Source: Streptomyces sp. Ag109_O5-1 | GTDB taxonomy: Bacteria; Actinomycetota; Actinomycetes; Streptomycetales; Streptomycetaceae | Length of the DNA stretch: 64,000 nt | Reading direction: 5' to 3' | Assembly: GCF_003814875.1 (NCBI RefSeq) | Contig: NZ_RKQF01000001.1 | Span: forward strand, 9,548,001 to 9,612,000 | Shown: positions 53,601 to 61,683 of the stretch, in pieces | Layout: every line of letters starts with the position of its first letter | Numbering within the stretch: position 1 is the first letter of the stretch | Notes under the pieces: model-generated | What the model saw: only the letters and a program-made list of their open reading frames with translations | Databases searched by the model: none | What the model was told of the DNA's origin: nothing | Translations under genes and position numbers: made by a program

Positions 53601-54333
53601 GTACGTCTTCCGCACCCTGGTCGCCGACGACATCCCGCTCAACGACGGCTGCCTGCGCCCCCTGGACATCGTCGTACCGCCCGGCTCCATGCTCGCCCCC
53701 GAGCCGCCGGCCGCCGTCGTCGCGGGCAACGTGGAGACCTCGCAGGCCATCACCGGCGCCCTCTACGCGGCGCTCGGCGTCCAGGCCGAGGGCTCCGGCA
53801 CCATGAACAACGTCACCTTCGGCAACGACCGCCACCAGTACTACGAGACCGTCGCCTCCGGATCCGGCGCCGGCGACGGCTTCCCCGGCGCGAGCGTCGT
53901 ACAGACCCATATGACGAACTCCCGGCTCACCGACCCGGAAGTCCTGGAGTGGCGACTGCCCGTCCGCCTCGACGAGTTCGCGGTACGACGGGGCAGCGGC
54001 GGCGCGGGCCGCTGGCACGGCGGGGACGGAGCGGTCCGCCGTATCCGCTTCCTCGAACCCATGACCGTCTCCACGCTCTCCCAGCACCGTCGCGTCCCGC
54101 CGTACGGTATGGCGGGCGGCGCACCCGGCGCGCTCGGCGCCAACCGGGTGGAGCGGGCCGACGGCACGGTCACCGAACTCGGCGGCAGCGACGCGGCGGA
54201 CGTCCGCCCCGACGACGTGCTCGTCATCGAAACCCCAGGTGGCGGCGGATACGGAAGTCCGTCACCCGGCGACCCCCACCAAGGACGACCCCATCAAGCA
54301 GGAGAAGAGACCGATGATCTTCGGGCGATCTGA
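50698..54333 (+). CDS. Fused hydantoinase/5-oxoprolinase (HyuA-HyuB) inserted in the conservon
   Basis: 1211-residue ATP-dependent hydantoinase/oxoprolinase. N-terminal HyuA half has FWVDRGGTFTDVVARRPDG, GTTVATNALLERKGERTLL and the phosphate motif VIGFDMGGTSTDVSHF. The C-terminal HyuB half begins at about 680 (LEVFNNLFMSIAEQMGARLE) and has NDPYHGGTHLPDV and RGHHAEIGGIAPGSMP. The fusion resembles eukaryotic and bacterial 5-oxoprolinase (about 1280 aa). GTG start, 25 bp after cvnC. Its 3' end overlaps cvnD by 20 bp, so it is a genuine operon member. Substrate could be 5-oxoproline or hydantoin. Confidence 0.92.
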   Translation: MTGWQFWVDRGGTFTDVVARRPDGRLLTHKLLSDNPARYTDAAVAGVRELLDGCGDPVDAVRMGTTVATNALLERKGERTLLVITRGFRDALRIAYQNRPRIFARRIELPELLYERVVEVDERIAADGTVLRTPDLEALAGPLREAYDDGIRAVAVVCMHSHLHPAHEQAVGELAARTGFPQISLSSEVSPLMKLVPRGDTAVVDAYLSPVLRRYVRHVADELEGVRLMFMQSNGGLAEAGQFRGKDAVLSGPAGGIVGMARMSQLAGFDRVIGFDMGGTSTDVSHFAGAYERVFTTQIAGVRLRSPMLDIHTVAAGGGSVLHFDGSRYRVGPDSAGADPGPACYRGGGPLAVTDANVMLGRIQPAHFPRVFGPDGDQPLDAGLVRDRFTDLARQIHERTGDDRTPEQVAEGYLSIAVANIANAVKRISVQKGHDVTRYALTTFGGAGGQHACMVADSLGIRTVLVPPMAGVLSALGIGLADTTAMREQSVEATLEPAAMPGVRKTADDLEAAARAELRAEDVPEDRIEVTRRAQLRYDGTDTTLTVELTEPDAMKHAFEERHRATYSFTLDRPVVVEALSVEATGITRPPDLSALAPYEGRPAAPETVRLHTGGAWRDVLLHRREDLPPGVSVTGPAIITEAGATTVVDDGWRAAATDDGHLVMERATITQSSDLDTEADPVLLEVFNNLFMSIAEQMGARLESTAQSVNIKERLDFSCALFDPDGNLVANAPHIPVHLGSMGTSVKEVIRRRGTSMRPGDTYAVNDPYHGGTHLPDVTVITPVFATQGDRILFYVASRGHHAEIGGIAPGSMPANSRTIDEEGVLFDNWLLAENGRFREAETHRLLAGARYPSRNIRTNLADLRAQIAANRKGVDEVGRMIEEFGLDVVQAYMRHVQDNAEEAVRRVVDALDDGEYAYETDSGAVIRVRVRVDRADRRATIDFTGTSAQLATNFNAPFSVVNAAVLYVFRTLVADDIPLNDGCLRPLDIVVPPGSMLAPEPPAAVVAGNVETSQAITGALYAALGVQAEGSGTMNNVTFGNDRHQYYETVASGSGAGDGFPGASVVQTHMTNSRLTDPEVLEWRLPVRLDEFAVRRGSGGAGRWHGGDGAVRRIRFLEPMTVSTLSQHRRVPPYGMAGGAPGALGANRVERADGTVTELGGSDAADVRPDDVLVIETPGGGGYGSPSPGDPHQGRPHQAGEETDDLRAI

Positions 54334-54919
54334 GCGCGGCAAGCCCCCGGTCGAGCCCGTCACGCTCAAGATCCTCGTGGCCGGCGGCTTCGGCGTGGGC
54401 AAGACGACCCTCGTCGGCGCGGTCAGCGAGATCAGGCCGCTGCGCACCGAGGAGTACCTCACGGAGGCCGGGCGACCGGTCGACGACACCTCCGGCGTCG
54501 AGGGCAAGCACACCACCACCGTCGCCATGGACTTCGGACGCATCACATTGCGCGAGGACCTGGTGCTGTACCTGTTCGGAACCCCCGGGCAGGAACGGTT
54601 CTGGTTCATGTGGGACGAACTGTCCGAGGGCGCGCTGGGCGCTGTGGTGCTCGCCGACACCCGTCGGCTGGAGGACTGTTTCGCCGCCGTCGACTACTTC
54701 GAGCGGCGGTCCATACCGTTCCTCGTCGGCGTCAACTGCTTCGAGGGCTCGGCCCGTTACCCGGTGGAGGACGTCCGGCAGGCGCTCGATCTCGACGAGG
54801 ACGTACCGGTTCTGCTGTGTGACGCCCGGGACCGGGAGACCGTCAAGGAGGTGCTCATCGGCGTCGTACAGCACGCGATGGCGTACGCGGCGGCCCACCG
54901 GCAGGCCGTCACCACCTGA
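54314..54919 (+). CDS. cvnD: Conservon small GTPase CvnD
   Basis: 201-residue Ras-like GTPase of the MglA-related CvnD group. Walker A GGFGVGKTTLV near the start, switch region with TVAMDFGRI, and FGTPGQERFWFMWDEL in place of DxxG. The specificity motif VGVNCFEG stands where NKxD is usual. CvnB is probably its GTPase regulator. ATG at 54314 lies inside the hydantoinase reading frame end. Confidence 0.95.
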   Translation: MIFGRSERGKPPVEPVTLKILVAGGFGVGKTTLVGAVSEIRPLRTEEYLTEAGRPVDDTSGVEGKHTTTVAMDFGRITLREDLVLYLFGTPGQERFWFMWDELSEGALGAVVLADTRRLEDCFAAVDYFERRSIPFLVGVNCFEGSARYPVEDVRQALDLDEDVPVLLCDARDRETVKEVLIGVVQHAMAYAAAHRQAVTT

Positions 54920-54927
54920 GCGGCGGC

Positions 54928-54963
54928 ACGGCCCGTACCCCCGCCGACCGGGGTACGGGCCGT
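54928..54963. terminator. Bidirectional terminator, cvnD / glpK
   Basis: Perfect 14-bp arms ACGGCCCGTACCCC / GGGGTACGGGCCGT with an 8-nt loop between convergent cvnD and glpK. Confidence 0.75.
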
Positions 54964-54975
54964 GGTCCCAGGGGG

Positions 54976-56496
<1,521 letters not shown>

Positions 56497-56517
56497 GGCT
56501 ACCCCTTGGTCGCTGGA

Positions 56518-57255
56518 TCAGAAGGCTGCGTTGTAGATGAGGCCCGCGAGCGCGCCGCCGGCCAGCGGGCCGACGACGGGGATCCAGGCGTAACCCCAGT
56601 CGGAGGTGCCCTTGTTGGGGATCGGCAGGAAGGTGTGCACGATCCGGGGGCCGAGGTCGCGCGTCGGGTTGATGGCGTATCCGGTGGGCCCGCCGAGGGA
56701 CAGCCCGATGCCGACGACGAGCAGCGAGACGATCAGCACCGTGGTGCCGGACTCGCCGAGCCCCTTGGTCAGCCCGAACGCGAGGATCGGCAGGACCAGC
56801 GCGATCGTCGCGATGATCTCGGTGATGAGGTTGGCGACCGGGTTCCGGATCTCCGGGATGGTGGAGAAGATGCCGAGTGTCGGCGTCGGCTCCTCCGCGG
56901 TCTCCTCGTCGGGCACATTGGCCTGGAACTGGGCGAGATAGACCAGGTACGTCAGGACGGCGCCCAGCATCGCGCCGACGAGCTGGCCGAGCAGATAGAC
57001 CCAGACCTTGCCCCACTTGCCGGTGTCGACGGCGATGCCGATGGTGACGGCGGGGTTGAGCTGTCCGCCGGAGAGGGGAGCGGCGGTGTAGGCGCCGGCG
57101 AGCACGCCGAACCCCCAGCCGAACGCGATCACCACCCACCCCGCGGCCCGGGCCTTGGAGTGTCTGAGGGTGACGGCGGCGCAGACACCGGCACCGAAAA
57201 GGATCAGGATGGCCGTGCCGATGACTTCGCCGACGAATATGTCTCCGTTGCTCAT
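56518..57255 (-). CDS. glpF: Glycerol uptake facilitator (aquaglyceroporin)
   Basis: 245-residue MIP-family channel with six helices. First half-helix motif is NPAVTIGIAVDTGKWG. The second is NPTRDLGPR: the expected NPA is NPT, while the Asp marking glycerol channels is kept. Residues about 108-132 contain a polar insert (PDEETAEEPTPTLG). Upstream of glpK with 21-bp spacing, so it feeds glycerol to the kinase. Confidence 0.95.
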   Translation of the reverse strand: MSNGDIFVGEVIGTAILILFGAGVCAAVTLRHSKARAAGWVVIAFGWGFGVLAGAYTAAPLSGGQLNPAVTIGIAVDTGKWGKVWVYLLGQLVGAMLGAVLTYLVYLAQFQANVPDEETAEEPTPTLGIFSTIPEIRNPVANLITEIIATIALVLPILAFGLTKGLGESGTTVLIVSLLVVGIGLSLGGPTGYAINPTRDLGPRIVHTFLPIPNKGTSDWGYAWIPVVGPLAGGALAGLIYNAAF

Positions 57256-57561
57256 GGCGGGCTCCTAGGGCGCTGGCCGGGGAACACCCCGGCACTCCGA
57301 GCAGGAACGGTTCCCTTGGGGACGCCAGCCGAAGGCAGGGAAGGTCCCGCGCCCCGCCCGGCGTCTGTGACGAGCGTGCCGTAGCAGCCGAATCGCCCAT
57401 GGGGGAGCAGGCCTCAGAACAGGAGCGGCCCATGGCGCAGTGCCTGATTACGCCGAGAATGTACGGCGATGTCGACCGACACCGGAAGTTTTCACCGGCA
57501 CCCAGGGAGCGTCAAGGTCGCCGACGGCAACGATGACAGGCGACCCGTGGGAAAACCGCTT
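57256..57561. other. glpF upstream region
   Basis: 306 bp between the glpF ATG and the stop of the EAL-GGDEF gene, both minus-strand. It must hold the glpFK promoter and the terminator of the upstream gene, but I found no strong hairpin or consensus boxes. Confidence 0.4.
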
Positions 57562-59205
57562 TCACGGCTCCACCGCCGCGTACCCGGCCTGGGTCGGATG
57601 CGCACCCGAGCCGCGCCGGATCTCGTGGCCGGGCAGTCCCGCCCGCCCCAGCACCCAACTCGCCCCGTGCAGCGCCTTGGCGGCCTTCTTCAGTGGCGCC
57701 AGCCAGGCGGCCGCCTGACGGTGGTCGATCACGCTCCCGGGACCGCACACGACGGTGGCCAGGGACAACGTGACGGGCCGCCCGCCGGCCGCCCAGGGCG
57801 CGTCGAGCACCCCGGTGACGAGCGACGCCATCCCCTCCTCGTCGGCGAGCACCAGGAAGTCGTCCCCGCCGATGTGCCCCACCCGCGCGTGGCCGGCCAC
57901 GGCCTGCTGAAGCGCCCGCCCCACCGAACGGATCAGCTCGTCGCCCGCGGCGAACCCGGCACCGTCGTTCACCTGTTTGAAGTGGTCGATATCGAGCCAG
58001 CTGAGCGCGAAGACCCGGCCGTCCGCGATCCACCGGTCCACCTCGCCCGTGATCGCGTCCGAACCGGGCAGCCGGGTCAGCGGATTGAGCCCGGCCGCCT
58101 CCTCGACACGGGTCTCGGCGAGGGCCCGTACCAGGTCGGCGAGGCGTACGACGCCCACACAGCGCCCGAGCTGGTCGACGACCGCCACATCGTCCGAGGT
58201 GCGGTCCCGCTCGCCGACGGCCACCACGTCCAGTACCTCCCAGGCGGTGGCGTCGACGCCGACCGTGCGCGGTGCGTCGCCCAGTTTGAAGGCCGGGCGG
58301 TCCGCGTACAGGGCGTGTCCGTAACGGCCCGACATCGACAGCAGGAAGCGGGAGCGGTGCACCGACCGGACCGGGGCGCCCGTCTGGTCCACCAGGAGGA
58401 CTCCGGAGACCTCCGGGGAGCCGGTCAGCAGGGCGCGCACCTGCAGCGCGGACGCGGTGACCGGCAGCAGCGCGGCGGGCCGGACGAACTCCCGCACGGA
58501 CGGCCCCGAGCGCGGTGGGGGCAGGGCGGCGGGGGAGAGCGGCGGAACGTATACCTCCGCCACCGGGATCCGGGCCGGCGGCGCGAACAGCTCGCCCTGG
58601 GCCAGCTGTGCCCCGGCCGCCAGCGCCGCCGCGTGCTGCCGTTCGGTCTCCACGCCCTCGACGGCCACCAGGGCGCCCAGCTCCTCGCACAGGGTCCGCA
58701 TCGCCCGCACCGCGGCCGGCCGGCCGAGCAGCGAGGCGTCGAGCTTGATCAGGTCGGGGGAGAGGTCGGTGAGCAGCCGAAGCGGCACATCCCCGTCGCC
58801 GATGCCGTCGGCGCTGATCCGGAAGCCCTGACCGCGCAGTGTCGCGACGGCCTCCAGCAGGGCCCGCTGCGGCACGTGCGTGTACGGCGGCACGATGTCC
58901 AGGGTGACCTCCCAGGGCATCCGGCCGGCCTCGCGGATGGCCTCGGGCAGGGCGCCGATGCCGCCCAGGTCGGCGAGCGTCGCTGCGAACACGTTGATGT
59001 GCAGCGGCAGCAGTGTCTCCTTGCGCGCCGCGGCGCGGAGCGCCAGCACGGCCAGTCTGCCGTCGAGCTCGGGGTCTCGGCGGGCTTCGGCGAGGATGTC
59101 GCCGGTCTCGGGGCGGGCGAGGATCTCCAGTGCGGCGATCCCACCGGTCGTCAGATTGACCACCGGCTGGAAGGCGAAACGGAGAGTATCCGTCCAGGAG
59201 GGCAC
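57562..59205 (-). CDS. EAL-CBS-GGDEF cyclic-di-GMP protein, degenerate EAL
   Basis: 547 residues with an unusual order: EAL-like domain (about 1-235), CBS-like pair (about 245-375), GGDEF (about 385-545). The EAL domain is degenerate: EILAR for EAL, ADGIGDG where DDFGTG is expected, yet IKLDASLL and VAVEGVETE remain. It probably binds but does not cleave c-di-GMP. The GGDEF domain reads LDIDHFKQVNDGAGFAAGDELI and GGDDFLVL, with no I-site RxxD before it; it could be an active cyclase. No membrane helices. ATG start. The CBS part may sense nucleotides. Confidence 0.85.
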   Translation of the reverse strand: MPSWTDTLRFAFQPVVNLTTGGIAALEILARPETGDILAEARRDPELDGRLAVLALRAAARKETLLPLHINVFAATLADLGGIGALPEAIREAGRMPWEVTLDIVPPYTHVPQRALLEAVATLRGQGFRISADGIGDGDVPLRLLTDLSPDLIKLDASLLGRPAAVRAMRTLCEELGALVAVEGVETERQHAAALAAGAQLAQGELFAPPARIPVAEVYVPPLSPAALPPPRSGPSVREFVRPAALLPVTASALQVRALLTGSPEVSGVLLVDQTGAPVRSVHRSRFLLSMSGRYGHALYADRPAFKLGDAPRTVGVDATAWEVLDVVAVGERDRTSDDVAVVDQLGRCVGVVRLADLVRALAETRVEEAAGLNPLTRLPGSDAITGEVDRWIADGRVFALSWLDIDHFKQVNDGAGFAAGDELIRSVGRALQQAVAGHARVGHIGGDDFLVLADEEGMASLVTGVLDAPWAAGGRPVTLSLATVVCGPGSVIDHRQAAAWLAPLKKAAKALHGASWVLGRAGLPGHEIRRGSGAHPTQAGYAAVEP

Positions 59206-59317
59206 GGGAGCATGATGGCTCCACCGGCGTACGCCCAGGGGCAGTTCATAAGACGTTCACGCAACCGCCCGGGGTGGTGACACGGGGTGTGGGAGCCCCG
59301 CTGTCACACCCGTCACG

Positions 59318-60508
59318 CTAGCGCACCGCTATCACGGACGAGCCGTGCCCGAACAGCCCCTGGTTGGCCGTGATCCCCACGCGCGCGTGGGCTACCTGCC
59401 GGTCACCCGCCGTGTCCCTCAACTGCCAGGTCAGCTCGCATATCTGGGCGATCGCCTGAGCCGGCACCGCCTCCCCGAAGGAGGCGAGTCCACCGCTGGC
59501 GTTGACGGGTGTGCGGCCCCCCAGGGCGGTCACCCCCTCGCGCAGCAGCTTCGCGGCCTCGCCCTCGCCGCACAGACCGAGATCCTCGTACCACTGCAAC
59601 TCCAGGGCGGTGGAGAGGTCGTAGACCTCCGCAAGGGAGAGTTCCTCGGGGCCGATGCCCGCCTCCTCGTAGGCGGCCCGGGCGATGGACGCCCGGAACG
59701 TCTCGGCCGGGGGCGCCACGGCCGCCGCCGAGTCCGTGGCGATGTCCGGCAGGTCGAGGACCGTGCTCGGATACCGCGGCGTGACCGTGGACACCGCGCG
59801 GATGCGCACCGGGCGGGCCACCCCGTGCCGGCGCGCGAAGTCCAGGCTCGACAGCACCAGCGCGGCCCCGCCGTCGGAGGTCGCGCAGATGTCCAGCAGC
59901 CGCAGCGGATCGGCGACCACCTGCGAGGCGGCGACCTCCTCGGCCGTGACCCGCTTGCGGTAGCGGGCGTACGGATTCAGCGCCCCCAGGGCCGCGTTCT
60001 TCACCTTGACCAGCGCGAAGTCCTCCGGGGTGTCCCCGAACACCGCCATCCGCCGGCGTGCGTACAGCCCGAAGTACGTCGGATTCGTCGCCCCCAGCAG
60101 CCGGAAGCGCAGCCAGTCGGGATCGTCGGGGCGGTCTCCTCCGGCGGGCCGGAAGAAGCCCTTGGGGGCCGCGTCCGCGCCCACCACGAGCACCACGTCC
60201 GCGAGCCCCGCGAGGATCTGTGACCGCGCCGCGGCGACCGCCTGGGCCCCCGACGCACAGGCCGCGTAGACGCTCGCGACCCGTGCTCCCTGCCAGCCCA
60301 GCGCCTTGGCGAAGGTCGCGCCCGCGACATAGCCGGGATAACCGCCACGGACCGTGTCCGCGCCCACGATCGAGCCGACGTCCCGCCACTCCAGCCCGGC
60401 GTCCGCGAGCGCCGCGCGGGCCGCCGCCGTCCCGTACTCGACGAAGCTGCGCCCCCACTTGCCCCAGGGGTGCATGCCCACGCCGAGCACCGCCACGTCC
60501 GCCGTCAT
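59318..60508 (-). CDS. Thiolase-family lipid-transfer protein (SCP-x type)
   Basis: 396-residue thiolase of the SCP-x/nonspecific lipid-transfer group. It keeps the nucleophile Cys in VYAACASGAQAV, and VNASGGLASFGEAVPAQAIA and ITANQGLFGHGSSVIAV at the C-terminus, with His in a thiolase-like position. Members work with a DUF35 subunit in sterol or acyl-chain breakdown, including retro-aldol cleavage. ATG at 60508 overlaps the DUF35 stop by 4 bp, so they form one complex. Confidence 0.92.
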   Translation of the reverse strand: MTADVAVLGVGMHPWGKWGRSFVEYGTAAARAALADAGLEWRDVGSIVGADTVRGGYPGYVAGATFAKALGWQGARVASVYAACASGAQAVAAARSQILAGLADVVLVVGADAAPKGFFRPAGGDRPDDPDWLRFRLLGATNPTYFGLYARRRMAVFGDTPEDFALVKVKNAALGALNPYARYRKRVTAEEVAASQVVADPLRLLDICATSDGGAALVLSSLDFARRHGVARPVRIRAVSTVTPRYPSTVLDLPDIATDSAAAVAPPAETFRASIARAAYEEAGIGPEELSLAEVYDLSTALELQWYEDLGLCGEGEAAKLLREGVTALGGRTPVNASGGLASFGEAVPAQAIAQICELTWQLRDTAGDRQVAHARVGITANQGLFGHGSSVIAVR

Positions 60509-60951
60509 GCCGTCACCCCCGTCGGCCGCCAGTGCCAGGTCGTCCAGGTCGTCTCCGCGTCCTCGCTCAGCACTCCGGGGACGGCCTCGACCTCCATGCC
60601 CATCGCCAGATCGGCGACGGTGATCCAGGGAACCGCCTGTCCCAGCACCACGATCCGCTCGGACTCCAGCTCCACAGCGATCAACGCGTACGGCTCCCAC
60701 GGAAGTTCCGGATCGCTCACATAGGGTGACGGCGGCCGGTATCTGCTGTCGGTGTACGACCAGATCCGCCCGCGCCGGGAGAGCGGCACCTCCTCCAGGT
60801 CGCCGCCCGCGCACCCGGGATTGCGGCAGTGGGCGTCCTCGCGCGGGAAGAAGACCGAGGCGCAGGCCCCGCAGCGGGTGCCCAGGAGCCGGAAATCGTC
60901 TCCCGCGCCCGTGAACCAGCCTTCGACCGCCGGTGTGCGTGTACCCGACAA
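60505..60951 (-). CDS. DUF35 Zn-ribbon/OB-fold acyl-CoA-binding subunit
   Basis: 148 residues: rubredoxin-like zinc ribbon near 22-48 (CGACASVFFPREDAHCRNPGC, four Cys) followed by an OB-fold (about 60-130). DUF35 proteins pair with SCP-x-like thiolases. TTG start behind GGAGGAGC; the frame is open to 61161 but that region is not convincing. Overlaps the thiolase ATG by 4 bp. An operator palindrome lies 22 bp upstream. Confidence 0.88.
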   Translation of the reverse strand: MSGTRTPAVEGWFTGAGDDFRLLGTRCGACASVFFPREDAHCRNPGCAGGDLEEVPLSRRGRIWSYTDSRYRPPSPYVSDPELPWEPYALIAVELESERIVVLGQAVPWITVADLAMGMEVEAVPGVLSEDAETTWTTWHWRPTGVTA

Positions 60952-60972
60952 AGCTCCTCCAGGGCACCTGAT

Positions 60973-60987
60973 CTGACGGAACGTCAG
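60973..60987. promoter_or_regulatory. Palindromic operator CTGACG-N3-CGTCAG, second copy
   Basis: Perfect 6-bp arms around GAA, 22 bp upstream of the DUF35 TTG start. Identical arms to the site at 13179-13193, pointing to a common regulator for both operons. Confidence 0.65.
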
Positions 60988-61139
60988 AAGTGTGCCACGG
61001 GCTCCGGGAAATGGGCAGGCCGAGCCGTCGGATCGCATCACGCTGTCCGGTTCCCGGTCGTCCGATGTCGTTTCACTTCCGGAAGGCGACGTTCCCCTGA
61101 CCGTAAGACGTCGTTCCTGTGATCGGATAAAGTCCGCGC

Positions 61140-61673
61140 GTGTCCGAAAATCAGCACCCAATTGCCAACTCCGCTCCGGACTCGCACTGTTCGAGCTGCG
61201 GAGCGCCGTACGGAGCAGGAGTCTCCGGCTGGCCGCGCACCTGCCCGGCCTGCGGCCACACCGCCTACCGCAACCCGCTGCCGGTGGCGATCGCCCTCCA
61301 GCCCGTGTACGACACGAAGGGCACCGCCCTCGTCGTCATCACCCGAACCGTCGCCCCCGCGCGCGGAGGCACCGCGCTGCCCGGCGGTTACGTCGACGAC
61401 CGCGAGGATTGGCGGCACGCCGTCGTCCGTGAGCTCAAGGAGGAGACGGGCATCGACGCGGCCGCCCGCGACGTACGGCTCGTCGACGCCATGAGCTCAC
61501 CCGACGGGCACCTGCTGCTGTTCGGTCTCCTCCCGGAACGCCCGGTCGAAGGACTCCCGCCGTCCGGCGCGACGGACGAGACGGAGGGCTGGCACCTGCT
61601 GCGCAGACCCGAGGAGCTGGCCTTCCCGCTGCACAGCGTGGCCGTACGCGCGTGGTTCGAGGGCCGCTACTGA
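61140..61673 (+). CDS. Nudix hydrolase with N-terminal zinc ribbon
   Basis: 177-residue Nudix hydrolase. Two CxxC pairs (CSSCGAPYG, CPACGHTAYRNPLP) form a zinc ribbon of the kind seen in NADH pyrophosphatase. The Nudix box is GGYVDDREDWRHAVVRELKE then ETGI, a complete GX5EX7REUXEEXGU. GTG start; a TAAAGT -10-like box six bases upstream suggests a leaderless transcript. Ends 10 bp from the convergent alpha-glucosidase gene. Substrate unknown. Confidence 0.92.
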   Translation: MSENQHPIANSAPDSHCSSCGAPYGAGVSGWPRTCPACGHTAYRNPLPVAIALQPVYDTKGTALVVITRTVAPARGGTALPGGYVDDREDWRHAVVRELKEETGIDAAARDVRLVDAMSSPDGHLLLFGLLPERPVEGLPPSGATDETEGWHLLRRPEELAFPLHSVAVRAWFEGRY

Positions 61674-61683
61674 GCCCTCCGGC

